A stretch of 44,254 bases of DNA from Pseudomonas gessardii (GCF_001983165.1 NZ_MNPU01000048.1:1-44254), one strand, 5' to 3'; positions 1 through 8,775 are shown, counted from the stretch's first letter. Notes: a model not told the origin generated them from the letters alone. Numbers and translations are program-made.

Positions 1-122
1 GGGCTGGTCTCGATACTGGATACGATAAACCGACTTAACCGTATAACCTGAACCGCCGTATACGGAACCGTACGTACGGTGGTGTGAGAGGACGGCGGAT
101 GTGAATCCGCCTCCTACTCGAT
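1..122 (+). mobile_element. 3' end of a group II intron (domains V and VI), partial
   Basis: Group II introns are self-splicing retroelements. Their catalytic domain V and branch-point domain VI lie at the 3' end, after the maturase gene, which would be upstream of this window. Bases 51-84 form a domain V-like hairpin: arms ACCGCCGT and ACGGTGGT, an inner TACGG/CCGTA stem, and a two-base bulge. Bases 92-122 form a domain VI-like hairpin: GGCGGAT, a GTGA loop, ATCCGCC, then CCTACTCGAT with an unpaired A near the end. The intron should end near base 122. The resemblance to bacterial intron 3' ends is strong by eye, but no maturase is visible and the exact end is inferred. Confidence 0.8.
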
Positions 123-150
123 TCTGGGGTTTACCTTCCTGCTTTTTTTT

Positions 151-248
151 GTAGGAGCGAGCTTGCTCGCGAAGAACCTGAGGGCGCTGTGTTTTTTCAG
201 GATGCTCGCGTCATCGTTGACGATTTTCGCGAGCAAGCTCGCTCCTAC
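151..248. repeat. REPIN, GTAGGAGCGAGC type
   Basis: Two inverted REP copies, GTAGGAGCGAGCTTGCTCGC and its complement, flank about 50 bases of spacer. Pseudomonas REPINs like this are spread by RAYT transposases acting in trans. It lies between the intron end and a terminator. Confidence 0.9.
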
Positions 249-249
249 A

Positions 250-288
250 AAATGCCCCCGGTCATTTCCGATGACCGGGGGCATTTTT
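250..288. terminator. Intrinsic terminator, usable on both strands
   Basis: A near-perfect hairpin (TGCCCCCGGTCAT / ATGACCGGGGGCA) is followed by six T on the plus strand and four on the minus strand. On the minus strand it sits just past the stop codon of the receptor remnant, so it was probably that gene's terminator. Confidence 0.8.
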
Positions 289-298
289 TATTGGAGGT

Positions 299-382
299 TT
301 AGAAGTTCCAGGGTGTGGTGACCCTGAAGTTGCGCGGTTCACCGTAGGTGGCGCAGCTATAGAAGCCGATAAGCGCCGGTTT
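299..382 (-). pseudogene. C-terminal remnant of a TonB-dependent receptor
   Basis: On the minus strand 27 sense codons before a TAA read ...IGFYSCATYGEPRNFRV... and end in WNF. The YGEPRNF stretch followed by alternating residues and a final Phe is typical of the last beta-strand of TonB-dependent outer-membrane siderophore receptors. An in-frame stop lies at 383-385 and nothing receptor-like continues upstream, so only the tail of the gene survives next to its terminator. I infer that the rest was lost in a rearrangement next to the tRNA genes. The fragment is too short to assign a substrate. Confidence 0.6.
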
Positions 383-434
383 TTAAGGGCGTCCGCTGTT
401 GTGGAAAAGATATTTTAAATAAATTGCATTTAAA

Positions 435-464
435 TCAACACATTGCGAAATTTTCGTATATGAT
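435..464 (+). promoter_or_regulatory. Candidate tRNA promoter
   Basis: A good -10 (TATGAT, 459-464) follows a weak -35 (TCAACA, 435-440) with an 18-base spacer in AT-rich DNA. The next bases, GCGTCCC, are GC-rich, like the discriminator of stringently controlled stable-RNA promoters. The first tRNA starts 21 bases further on. Confidence 0.5.
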
Positions 465-485
465 GCGTCCCACACCGAAAGTGAA

Positions 486-561
486 GGGTGATTAGCTCAG
501 CTGGGAGAGCATCTGCCTTACAAGCAGAGGGTCGGCGGTTCGATCCCGTCATCACCCACCA
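486..561 (+). tRNA. tRNA-Val (anticodon TAC)
   Basis: This 76-base cloverleaf has acceptor arms GGGTGAT/ATCACCC and an encoded CCA. The anticodon loop CTTACAA carries TAC, which reads GUA-type valine codons. The T arm has GGTTCGATCC. It is probably co-transcribed with the tRNA-Asp 19 bases downstream. Confidence 0.97.
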
Positions 562-580
562 TTCGCTTGATGTGTTACGC

Positions 581-657
581 GCAGCGGTAGTTCAGTCGGT
601 TAGAATACCGGCCTGTCACGCCGGGGGTCGCGGGTTCGAGTCCCGTCCGCTGCGCCA
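581..657 (+). tRNA. tRNA-Asp (anticodon GTC)
   Basis: This 77-base cloverleaf has acceptor arms GCAGCGG/CCGCTGC and an encoded CCA. The anticodon loop CTGTCAC carries GTC for aspartate. The T arm is GGGTTCGAGTCCC. A terminator follows 40 bases later. Confidence 0.97.
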
Positions 658-696
658 TATTCGGTAACCTGGAACGCTGAACGCCAGGTCACCACG

Positions 697-726
697 CAAA
701 GCCCGCTCACTGAGCGGGCTTTTTTG
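697..726 (+). terminator. Terminator of the tRNA operon
   Basis: The hairpin AAGCCCGCTCA / TGAGCGGGCTT is followed by a run of T. It ends the tRNA-Val/tRNA-Asp transcript and lies just beyond the stop codon of the convergent kdpE, so it may serve both. Confidence 0.9.
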
Positions 727-744
727 TACCTGGGATTTGCTGCT

Positions 745-1437
745 CTACAAGCCCACCAGTCGGTAGCCCACCTGCAGTTCGGTAATGAAATACTGTGGCT
801 GCGCTGGGTCCACCTCCAGTTTTTGCCGCAAATGCGCCATATGCACCCGTAGATAATGTGCACGGTCGACGTAATCCAGTCCCCACACTTCCAGTAGCAA
901 CTGCCGGTGCGTCAGTACGCGGTTCTGGCCGCGAATCATTGCGCAGAGCAAGCGGTACTCAATGGGCGTCAAGTGTACCGGCTGGTCTGAGCGCCACACT
1001 TGATGGGTCGCCAGGTCGACTGCAATCTCGCCAAATGCCACCTTGCTGGTGGCCACCACGGTGCCGGTATGCCCATGCCGGCGCAGTTGGGCGCGAATGC
1101 GTGCGAGTAACTCGGGCACGCCGAACGGCTTGGTCAGGTAGTCATCGGCACCCGCGTCGAGGGCGGCGACTTTCTCTTCTTCACGGTCACGCGCCGACAA
1201 CACCAGGATCGGCACCGCCAGCCAGCCACGCAGTTCGCTGATCAGTTGCTTGCCATCACTGTCCGGCAAGCCAAGGTCGACAATCACCAAGTCCGGCTGA
1301 CGGCTGGCGGCATGGATCAGCGCACGCTTGACGCTGTCGGCCTCGAACACCTGAAAGCCTTCATCTTGCAGGGCAATGCGCACAAAACGGCGGATATTGG
1401 CCTCATCTTCAACGATCAGAATGCGTGCAGTGCTCAT
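745..1437 (-). CDS. kdpE: KdpE, response regulator of the potassium-pump operon
   Basis: KdpE is the cytoplasmic OmpR-family regulator phosphorylated by KdpD. It activates the kdp pump genes when potassium is scarce or osmolarity is high. The 230-residue protein has the usual two parts. The N-terminal receiver has Asp11, the phospho-acceptor Asp54 (VIVDLGLP) and Lys103 (LTKPFG). The C-terminal winged helix spans about 130-228 and ends with the GVGYRL-like sequence VGYRLVGL. The ATG overlaps the kdpD stop codon as TAATG, so the two are translationally coupled. It is the last gene of the kdp cluster and converges on the tRNA terminator. Confidence 0.96.
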   Translation of the reverse strand: MSTARILIVEDEANIRRFVRIALQDEGFQVFEADSVKRALIHAASRQPDLVIVDLGLPDSDGKQLISELRGWLAVPILVLSARDREEEKVAALDAGADDYLTKPFGVPELLARIRAQLRRHGHTGTVVATSKVAFGEIAVDLATHQVWRSDQPVHLTPIEYRLLCAMIRGQNRVLTHRQLLLEVWGLDYVDRAHYLRVHMAHLRQKLEVDPAQPQYFITELQVGYRLVGL

Positions 1438-4085
1438 TAGGGTTCCATGGCAGGCGGGGTGCCTGCGGGTAGCGTGATGGTGAAATGCATGCCGCCCTGG
1501 CGGCCGGGGTTTGCTTCGATATGCCCGCCGTGGGCCTCGACGATGCGCTTGACCAATGCCAGGCCCAGACCGATGCCGGCCACCGATGATTCCTGCTGGC
1601 CGCGCGTGAAGGGCTCAAACAGATTGGCCGGCGCGCGACCGGGGCCGGTATCGCTGACCTCCAGCACAATGTGCTCACCGGCCTGGCTGGCGGCCACGCT
1701 GAGGGTGGTGCCTGGCGGGGTGTACTTGGCGGCGTTGTCCAGCAGGTTGACCAGTACCCGCTCGATTAGCAGCGCGTCGACTTCCACCAGTGGCAGATGC
1801 GCGTCGAGCGTGGTGTGTACGCGGTGCCGCGCCAACGGTTCGCGCAATTGGCGCAGGGCGCTGCCGACGATTTCTTCCAGCGAGTGCCATTGGCGGTTCA
1901 GGCGCACGCCGCGCTCTTGCATACGCGCCATGTCCAGCAGGTTTTCGATCAGCCGCTGCATGGAAGTGGCTTGTTCATGGATGCCGTGCAGTAGCTCGTT
2001 CAATGGCCCCGGCGGGGCGTGGGGCAGGGCGGTCTCGGCGGCGCCAATCAGGGTGGTCAGCGGGGTGCGCAGGTCATGGGAAATCGCCGCGAGCAGGGTG
2101 TTGCGCATTTTCTCGCCTTCCATCTGCACCAGGGTGCTTTGCGCCACTTCGACGAAATGCACGCGCTCCAGGGCAATCGCCAGCTGGCTCATGCAGGCTT
2201 CCAGCAGGCGGCGTTCCTGCGGGTCGTGCAAGCGATCGCGTTGGGCCAACTCCAGCACCAGCACGCCGCGCACGCGCATTGGCGCCTTGAGCGGCAAGTA
2301 GCAGCCCTTGGCCGCCGACAAGGTGTCGGTGCCGTGGCCGGCGGGGTGGCCGTGGTCGTAGGTCCATTGCGCGATGCTGTCGTCGATCGGCAGCCCACCG
2401 GCGCTCACGCTGTGTACACCATCGGCGGCGTCCGGCAGGGCCAGGCCCACCCGTGCTTCGAAGACGCCGCTGAAGGTGCGCAGTGCGACTTCGCTGATTT
2501 GTTCTACGGTCAGCGCCGCCGACAGGTCGCGGGCCAGGCGCGCCAGGGAAGTTGCGCGGCGCTCGCGTGCGGCGGCGGTGCGCGCTTCGTGCCGCAGGCG
2601 CGCGGTGAGTTGGCCGGTGATCAGGGCGATGCCGAGCATCAGCGCAAAGGTGAAGAAATACTGGGTGTCGTTGACGGTGAATGAATAGCGCGGCTGTACA
2701 AAAAAGAAGTCGAAACACAGTACTGCAAGCATCGCCGCCCACACGCCGGGGCCGCGTCCAAAGCGCAGCGCTACCAGCACCACCGTGAGCAAAAACAACA
2801 TGACCACGTTGGCCAGATCGAACACCTGCAGCAGCAGCGCGGCGACGGCGCTGGCGGCGAAACAGGCCAGGCTGGCCCAGAGGTAGGCCAGGCGAGTGCC
2901 AGGCAGCGTTGCGGTTTTTTCGAGCGCGACGGGCTTGCCCGGCAACAGGCCGTGGGCAATCACGATCTGATCGATTTGCGGGTGGTGGCGGCTGATCCGA
3001 TCGCTGACCGACTGATGCCAAAACCGCCACCGGCGGCGCGGATGATGGCCGAGCACCAGGCGATTGGCATTGTGCTCGCGGGCACAGGCCACCAGGGCTT
3101 CGGCGACGTCCATGCCCGGCAGTGTGGCGGTATCGGCGCCGAACTCTTCGGCCAGGGCCAGGGCTTTCATCGCGCTCAGGTAGCGCTTGGCGCCGCGCCC
3201 CTGGGCCGAGGCGACATGGACGACAATCCAGTCGGCTTCCAGTTTTTGCGCCAGGCGCGCCGCCTCACGCACCAGGCGTTCATCGCCGGCATCACCGGCG
3301 ATGCCGACCAACAGCCGTTCGCGGGCCGGCCACAGGGTCTTGATCGACTGTTCGCGGCGATACACGCGCATCTGCGTGTCAACCCGATCGGCCGTGCGCC
3401 GCAGGGCCAGCTCGCGCAGTGCCAACAGGTTGCCCTTGCGGAAAAAATGCCGTGACGCGCGCGCCGCCGCCGGGCCCAGGTACACCTTGCCGTCCTTTAA
3501 GCGTTGCAGTAGATCGTCTGGCGGCAGATCGATCACCACCACTTCGTGGGCGTTGTCGAACACATGGTCCGGCACCGTTTCCCGAACGCGTATGCCGATG
3601 ATCCCGCTGACCAGGTCATTCAGGCTTTCCAGGTGCTGGACGTTGAGGGTGGTCCACACGTCGATACCGGCGCTGAGCAGTTCTTCCACATCTTGCCAGC
3701 GTTTGGGGTGGCGCGAACCGGGCACGTTGCTGTGGGCCAGTTCGTCCACCAGCACGATGGCTGGGTGGCGTAGCAGGGCGGCGTCGAGGTCAAATTCGGT
3801 CAGGGCGAATTCGCGGTGCAGGTGCTGGGCGCGGGGCAGTTGTTCGAGGCCGTGGAGCAGCTCGGCGGTTTCTTCGCGGCCGTGGGTTTCCACCACGCCG
3901 GCCAGCACATCGCGGCCCAGGCCGGCTTCACGACGCGCCGCCGCAAGCATCGCGCAGGTCTTGCCTACACCGGCGTTGGAGCCAAAGTAGATACGCAGCT
4001 TGCCGCGCAAGGCGGCCTGTTCTTCCTGTTGGACCCGGGCCAGCAGGGTGTCGGGGTCGGGGCGTTCGTTGTTTAAGGCAGGCAT
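1437..4085 (-). CDS. kdpD: KdpD, potassium/turgor sensor histidine kinase
   Basis: KdpD is an inner-membrane kinase that senses potassium limitation and phosphorylates KdpE. Its 882 residues match the family length. The N-terminal KdpD domain has a P-loop, GSNAGVGKT (35-43), and then a universal-stress-protein domain (about 250-370). Four membrane helices span about 400-500. A GAF-like region follows, then the H-box AISHDLRTP with phospho-acceptor His670. The ATP-binding N, G1 (SDTGPG) and G2 (GIGLGLAL) boxes are intact. The start follows an AGAGGA ribosome site. A REPIN separates it from kdpB, so kdpDE may be expressed at a lower level than the pump genes. Confidence 0.96.
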   Translation of the reverse strand: MPALNNERPDPDTLLARVQQEEQAALRGKLRIYFGSNAGVGKTCAMLAAARREAGLGRDVLAGVVETHGREETAELLHGLEQLPRAQHLHREFALTEFDLDAALLRHPAIVLVDELAHSNVPGSRHPKRWQDVEELLSAGIDVWTTLNVQHLESLNDLVSGIIGIRVRETVPDHVFDNAHEVVVIDLPPDDLLQRLKDGKVYLGPAAARASRHFFRKGNLLALRELALRRTADRVDTQMRVYRREQSIKTLWPARERLLVGIAGDAGDERLVREAARLAQKLEADWIVVHVASAQGRGAKRYLSAMKALALAEEFGADTATLPGMDVAEALVACAREHNANRLVLGHHPRRRWRFWHQSVSDRISRHHPQIDQIVIAHGLLPGKPVALEKTATLPGTRLAYLWASLACFAASAVAALLLQVFDLANVVMLFLLTVVLVALRFGRGPGVWAAMLAVLCFDFFFVQPRYSFTVNDTQYFFTFALMLGIALITGQLTARLRHEARTAAARERRATSLARLARDLSAALTVEQISEVALRTFSGVFEARVGLALPDAADGVHSVSAGGLPIDDSIAQWTYDHGHPAGHGTDTLSAAKGCYLPLKAPMRVRGVLVLELAQRDRLHDPQERRLLEACMSQLAIALERVHFVEVAQSTLVQMEGEKMRNTLLAAISHDLRTPLTTLIGAAETALPHAPPGPLNELLHGIHEQATSMQRLIENLLDMARMQERGVRLNRQWHSLEEIVGSALRQLREPLARHRVHTTLDAHLPLVEVDALLIERVLVNLLDNAAKYTPPGTTLSVAASQAGEHIVLEVSDTGPGRAPANLFEPFTRGQQESSVAGIGLGLALVKRIVEAHGGHIEANPGRQGGMHFTITLPAGTPPAMEP

Positions 4086-4104
4086 GTCATTCCTCTAGTT
4101 GTCT

Positions 4105-4202
4105 GTAGGAGCGAGCTTGCTCGCGAAAAACCTGATGGCGCCGCTGGGTGTCAGGTTTCCCGAGTTATCGTTAACGCCCTTCGCGAGCAAGCTCGTTCCT
4201 AC
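4105..4202. repeat. REPIN between kdpB and kdpD
   Basis: Inverted copies of GTAGGAGCGAGCTTGCTCGC (the right copy has one change, CTCGTTCCTAC) flank about 55 bases. The element fills the 130-base gap between pump and sensor genes, where it could lower read-through or protect the upstream mRNA. Confidence 0.9.
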
Positions 4203-4215
4203 AGTGGATGGGGCG

Positions 4216-6285
4216 TTACACGAGGCCCAATCCCGTCAGCAGCATGTCGATCAGCTTGATCCCGGCAAACGGCACCAACACCCCGCCCAGGCCATAGATC
4301 AGCAGGTTGCGGTTGAGCAGCGCCGCCGCGCCGATCGCGCGGTAAGTCACGCCGCGCAGGGCCAGGGGGATCAGCGCGACAATGATCAGCGCGTTAAAAA
4401 TCACCGCACTGAGAATCGCCGAGTTGGGGCTGCTCAACTGCATCACGTTCAATGCGCCGAGCTGTGGATAGGTCGCGACAAACGCCGCCGGGATGATTGC
4501 AAAGTACTTCGCCACGTCATTCGCCACGCTGAAGGTGGTGAGGGCGCCGCGGGTCATCAGCATCTGTTTGCCGACCTCGACCACTTCGATCAGCTTGGTC
4601 GGGTTGCTGTCGAGGTCGACCATATTGCCGGCCTCCTTGGCAGCCTGGGTGCCGCTGTTCATTGCCACCGCCACGTCCGCCTGGGCCAGCGCTGGCGCGT
4701 CGTTGGTACCGTCGCCGGTCATGGCCACGAGCTTGCCCTTGGCCTGGTAGTCGCGGATCAATTGCAGTTTGTCTTCCGGGCGGGCCTCGGCGAGGAAGTC
4801 ATCCACGCCGGCCTCCACCGCAATGGCGGCGGCGGTCAGGCGGTTGTCGCCGGTGATCATCACGGTCTTGATACCCATGCGCCGCAGCTCGGCGAAGCGC
4901 TCCTTGATGCCACCCTTGACCACGTCCTTGAGTTCCACCACGCCCAGTGCCGTGGCGCCGTCGCTGACCACCAGCGGCGTGCTGCCGCGCCGTGAGACTT
5001 CATCGACCTTGGCCTGCAAGGCTGTCGGAAAACTACCGCCCAAGGCCTCGACATGGTGGCGAATCGCGTCCGCTGCACCCTTGCGAATCGCCCGGCCTGC
5101 GGGCAGGTCGACGCCGCTCATACGGGTTTGCGCGGTGAAGTGCACAAAGCTTGCGCCCAACTGGTTGATGTCCCGCGCGCGAATGTCGAACTTCTGCTTG
5201 GCCAGGACCACAATGCTGCGGCCTTCCGGGGTTTCATCAGCCAGGGAGGCCAGTTGTGCGGCATCCGCCAAGTCGGCCTCCTTTATTCCCGGCGCCGGCA
5301 AAAAGCTGCTGGCCTGACGATTGCCCAGGGTGATGGTGCCGGTCTTGTCCAGCAGCAACACGTCCACGTCGCCCGCCGCCTCGACCGCCCGCCCGGAGGT
5401 GGCGATGACATTGGCCGACATCATCCGGCTCATGCCCGCCACGCCGATGGCCGAGAGCAGGCCGCCGATGGTGGTGGGGATCAGGCATACCAGCAGGGCC
5501 ACCAGAACTGTGGCGCTGACCACACTGCCGCTGCCGCTCATGGCCACGGCGAAGATCGAGTAAGGGCTCAGCGTGGCGATCACCAGCAGAAACAGCAGGG
5601 TCAAGCCCACCAGCAGGATGGTCAGGGCTACTTCGTTCGGGGTTTTCTGACGCTTGGCCGACTCGACCATCGAGATCATGCGGTCCAGAAACGACTCGCC
5701 GGGGTTGACGCTGATGCGTACCACCAGCCAGTCCGACAGCACGCGCGTACCGCCGGTGACCGAGGAAAAATCGCCACCGGACTCGCGAATAACCGGCGCC
5801 GATTCGCCGGTGATCGCGCTTTCATCCACCGATGCCACGCCCTCGATCACGATGCCATCGAGCGGCACCAGGTCGCCGGCTTCGATCAGCACCACCTGAT
5901 CCTTGCGCAGCAGCGACGCTTCGGTCGGCAGCCACGCAGCGCCGTGCTTGGGTTGTTGCAGCAGCTTGGCCAATGTCTGGCGTTTCATCCCGCGCAGGCT
6001 GGCGGCCTGGGCGCGGCTGCGGCCCTCGGCCAAGGCTTCGGCGAAGTTGGCGAACAGCACGGTGAACCACAGCCACAAGGTGATGCTGAGGATAAAGCCA
6101 CTGGGCGCTTCCCCCTGGCCACCCAGGGACTGGAACCACAGCAGGGTGGTGAGGATGCTGCCCAGGTAGACCACAAACATTACCGGGTTTTTCCATTGCG
6201 CCTGTGGCAGCAGTTTCTTCAGCGCATCCCCACACGCGGTGAGCACGATGGCGCGATCAAACAGAGGTAAACGAGCATTCTTCAT
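4216..6285 (-). CDS. kdpB: KdpB, ATPase subunit of the Kdp potassium pump
   Basis: KdpB is the P-type ATPase subunit that hydrolyses ATP to drive high-affinity K+ import through KdpA in the inner membrane. At 689 residues it has family length. Visible motifs are TGES (159-162) in the actuator domain, DKTGT with the phosphorylated Asp313, MTGDGTNDAPAL in the hinge, and paired membrane helices at the N-terminus (about 35-80), centre (about 218-275) and C-terminus. It starts 12 bases after the kdpC stop codon. The usual order is kdpA-kdpB-kdpC, but here kdpB comes after kdpC. Confidence 0.97.
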   Translation of the reverse strand: MKNARLPLFDRAIVLTACGDALKKLLPQAQWKNPVMFVVYLGSILTTLLWFQSLGGQGEAPSGFILSITLWLWFTVLFANFAEALAEGRSRAQAASLRGMKRQTLAKLLQQPKHGAAWLPTEASLLRKDQVVLIEAGDLVPLDGIVIEGVASVDESAITGESAPVIRESGGDFSSVTGGTRVLSDWLVVRISVNPGESFLDRMISMVESAKRQKTPNEVALTILLVGLTLLFLLVIATLSPYSIFAVAMSGSGSVVSATVLVALLVCLIPTTIGGLLSAIGVAGMSRMMSANVIATSGRAVEAAGDVDVLLLDKTGTITLGNRQASSFLPAPGIKEADLADAAQLASLADETPEGRSIVVLAKQKFDIRARDINQLGASFVHFTAQTRMSGVDLPAGRAIRKGAADAIRHHVEALGGSFPTALQAKVDEVSRRGSTPLVVSDGATALGVVELKDVVKGGIKERFAELRRMGIKTVMITGDNRLTAAAIAVEAGVDDFLAEARPEDKLQLIRDYQAKGKLVAMTGDGTNDAPALAQADVAVAMNSGTQAAKEAGNMVDLDSNPTKLIEVVEVGKQMLMTRGALTTFSVANDVAKYFAIIPAAFVATYPQLGALNVMQLSSPNSAILSAVIFNALIIVALIPLALRGVTYRAIGAAALLNRNLLIYGLGGVLVPFAGIKLIDMLLTGLGLV

Positions 6286-6297
6286 AAGGGCAATCTC

Positions 6298-6951
6298 TTA
6301 CTCACTGGCCGCAATAGGAGGCGATGGCAGGCGGGCGTCCAGCGCAAGGTTGAGTTGCAGCACATTGACCCGTGGTTCGCCGAGCAGGCCGAAGGTGCGT
6401 GCGCTGGTGTGCTGGCTGACCAGTTGCAGCAGCTCGGCTTCGGGGATCTGCCGCAGACGTGCCACCCGTGGCAATTGCAGCCGTGCATTGGCCACCGAGA
6501 TATGCGGGTCGAGGCCCGAGGCGGAGGCGGTGACCGCGTCCACCGGCACCTGGGCGTCGGCGGCCAGGCCGTTGGCCAGGCGATAGACCTGCACGCGTGC
6601 GGCCACCTGGTCCACCAGCTTCTGACTGGTTGGCCCCAGGTTGCTGGCGCCGCTTGCCCCGGCGTTATACGGCTGCGACACGCTTTTGCCCGGGTCTTGC
6701 GGGTCGGCGCCCAGAGTCATGCTCGGGCGGCCGTGGAAGTATTCCGGCCGGGTGAAGTGCTGGCCGATCAGGGCCGAGCCCATGACCAGGCCATCGCGTT
6801 CAATCAGCGAGCCCCGGGCCTGGAACGGGAACACCAACTGTGCGGTCACGGTGGTGAATGCCGGGTAGGCGAACCCCGTCAACAACATGAAAAACACCGC
6901 CGAAACCAGCACCGGGCGCAACAGCCCCTTGAATATCGATTGAGTCGTCAT
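6298..6951 (-). CDS. kdpC: KdpC, accessory subunit of the Kdp potassium pump
   Basis: KdpC is a single-span inner-membrane subunit needed for assembly and high-affinity function of the KdpFABC complex. The 217-residue protein has one helix near residues 11-33, then a periplasmic domain. Family features include GSALIGQ, the YFHGRPS segment, GLDPHIS followed by AxxQ-like residues, and a C-terminal LLGEPRVNVLQLN. It lies 10 bases after kdpA and 12 before kdpB, inside one transcript. Its position between kdpA and kdpB is unusual. Confidence 0.97.
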   Translation of the reverse strand: MTTQSIFKGLLRPVLVSAVFFMLLTGFAYPAFTTVTAQLVFPFQARGSLIERDGLVMGSALIGQHFTRPEYFHGRPSMTLGADPQDPGKSVSQPYNAGASGASNLGPTSQKLVDQVAARVQVYRLANGLAADAQVPVDAVTASASGLDPHISVANARLQLPRVARLRQIPEAELLQLVSQHTSARTFGLLGEPRVNVLQLNLALDARLPSPPIAASE

Positions 6952-6961
6952 CTACGTGTCC

Positions 6962-8668
6962 TCAGTTGTACGTCTGGCCGGACAGCAACTGCAGTTGCTC
7001 CACCAGCGGGCCGAGCGCGAGCGCTGGCAAAAAGGTCAAGCCGCCAACCACCAGCACCACGAACACCACCAGCAGCATGAACAACGGGGTTGCGGTGGGA
7101 ATGGTGCCGGCACCGGCAGGCATGGTTTTCTTCATCGCCAGGGAGCCGGCCACGGCCAGCATCGGCAGCATGGTGAAGAAGCGCCCGATCAACATCGCCA
7201 GGCCAATGGTGGTGTTGAAAAACGGCGTATTGGCGTTCAAACCGGCAAAGGCCGAGCCGTTGTTGGCGGTGCCTGAGGTGTAGGCATACAACACCTCGCT
7301 GAAACCATGGGGGCCGAGGTTGTTGAGGCTGGCCATGGTGTCGGGCCACAGGGCGGCGAGGGCGGTGAAGCCGAGGATGCTGATGGGGTGCGCGAGCACC
7401 GAGAGCATCACCAGCTTGATCTCCCGCGCCTCGATTTTCTTGCCGAGGAACTCCGGGCTGCGGCCGATCATCATGCCCACCAGGAACACCGTCAGCAGGG
7501 CGTACTGGATCAGGTTGATAAAGCCCACGCCGTCGCCGCCGAACACGCAGTTGAGCATCATCTGCGCCAAGGGCACGAAGCCACCCATGGGGGTCAGCGA
7601 GTCGTGCATGGTGTTGACTGAACCGGTGGTCGCCGCCGTGGTGGTGGCAATGAACAGGCTGCTGTCGGCGATACCGAAGCGCAGTTCCTTGCCTTCCATG
7701 TTGCCGCCGCTGTGCTCCAGCGACAGGGTCTGGTTGGCGCCGGCCTGGGTCAGCAGCGGGTTGCCGCTTTGCTCGGCGCCGTAGACCAGGGCTAGGAAGC
7801 CGATGAACATCACCAGGAAGGTGCCGAAAAACACCCAGCCCTGACGACGTTGCAGCAGCATGCTGCCGAAGGTGTAGGTCAACGCCGAAGGGATCAGCAA
7901 CATGCTCAGGATATGCAGGATGTTGGTCAGCGGCGTCGGGTTTTCGAACGGGTGCGCGGCGTTCATGCTGAAGAAACCACCGCCGTTGGTGCCGATGTGC
8001 TTGATCGATTCAAAGCTGGCCACTGCGCCGACAATCAACTGTTGCTGCGCCCCTTCAAGGGTGGTGACCAGGGCCTGGGAGGCGAAAGTCTGTGGCATGC
8101 CCTGCCAGACATACACCAGCGCCATGCCCACGCACAGCGGCAGCATCACGCGGTACAGCGTACGGGTGAAGTCGACCCAGAAGTTGCCGATATCGCCCGA
8201 ACTTGAGCGGCTCAAACCACGAATGAAACCGGCCGCCGCGACCACGCCGGAGGTGGCGCCGACGCACATCAGAAAGGTGATGACCGCCATCTGGCTGAAG
8301 TTCGACAGGCTGGTCTCGCCGGCGTACGCCTGCCAGTTGGTGTTGGTAATAAAGGACGCGGCGGTGTTGAACGCCAGGTCCGGCGTTTGTGCGGCCAGCC
8401 CCAGCGGGTTGATCGGCATGACCGCCTGCAGGCGCAGGACCAGATAGCCCAGTAGCATCATCGCCGCGTTCGACAACAACAGCGCCGAACCGAAGCGGGC
8501 CCAGCCCATGGTTTCCTGTGGGTCGATGCCCAGCAGGCGATAGGTATAGCGTTCCGGCAAGGCATGGTGGGTCCCGGTGAATACCCGGGTCAGCCATTTG
8601 CCCATCAGTACGGCGAGCCCCGTCATTACCCCCAGGACCAGCGCAAATTCCAGCAGCGTGCTTAACAT
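6962..8668 (-). CDS. kdpA: KdpA, potassium-translocating subunit of the Kdp pump
   Basis: KdpA is the channel-like inner-membrane subunit that selects and carries K+. It is related to Trk/Ktr-type transporters. I start it at the ATG at 8668, which follows GGAG by 8 bases and gives 568 residues beginning MLSTLLEF. A longer frame reaching 8725 overlaps the preceding small ORF and has no support. About ten hydrophobic helices are visible, with four filter-like repeats including NTAASFITNTNWQ, GTNGGGFF, ATTTAATTGSVN and SGTANNGSAF. It is followed after 10 bases by kdpC. Confidence 0.96.
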   Translation of the reverse strand: MLSTLLEFALVLGVMTGLAVLMGKWLTRVFTGTHHALPERYTYRLLGIDPQETMGWARFGSALLLSNAAMMLLGYLVLRLQAVMPINPLGLAAQTPDLAFNTAASFITNTNWQAYAGETSLSNFSQMAVITFLMCVGATSGVVAAAGFIRGLSRSSSGDIGNFWVDFTRTLYRVMLPLCVGMALVYVWQGMPQTFASQALVTTLEGAQQQLIVGAVASFESIKHIGTNGGGFFSMNAAHPFENPTPLTNILHILSMLLIPSALTYTFGSMLLQRRQGWVFFGTFLVMFIGFLALVYGAEQSGNPLLTQAGANQTLSLEHSGGNMEGKELRFGIADSSLFIATTTAATTGSVNTMHDSLTPMGGFVPLAQMMLNCVFGGDGVGFINLIQYALLTVFLVGMMIGRSPEFLGKKIEAREIKLVMLSVLAHPISILGFTALAALWPDTMASLNNLGPHGFSEVLYAYTSGTANNGSAFAGLNANTPFFNTTIGLAMLIGRFFTMLPMLAVAGSLAMKKTMPAGAGTIPTATPLFMLLVVFVVLVVGGLTFLPALALGPLVEQLQLLSGQTYN

Positions 8669-8681
8669 GTCGTGGCTCCGT

Positions 8682-8765
8682 TCAAATCTTGCCCATGGCG
8701 ACAATGGCCATGGCAGTCGCAACAAAAAACACCAGGGAAAGGCTGATAAACATCAGGTCGTACAT
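8682..8765 (-). CDS. 27-aa single-helix membrane protein inside the kdp operon
   Basis: This short frame encodes a 27-residue peptide beginning MYDLMFISLSLVFF and ending VAMGKI. It is almost entirely one hydrophobic helix. A good ribosome site (GGGAG, 6 bases before the ATG) sits just after the kdpF stop codon, and kdpA starts 13 bases downstream, so it is placed to be translated within the operon. I do not recognise it as KdpF, which is the next gene upstream. It may be a second tiny subunit or regulator of the pump, but that is inference from position and hydrophobicity alone. Confidence 0.6.
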   Translation of the reverse strand: MYDLMFISLSLVFFVATAMAIVAMGKI

Positions 8766-8775
8766 GGCCAGCTCC

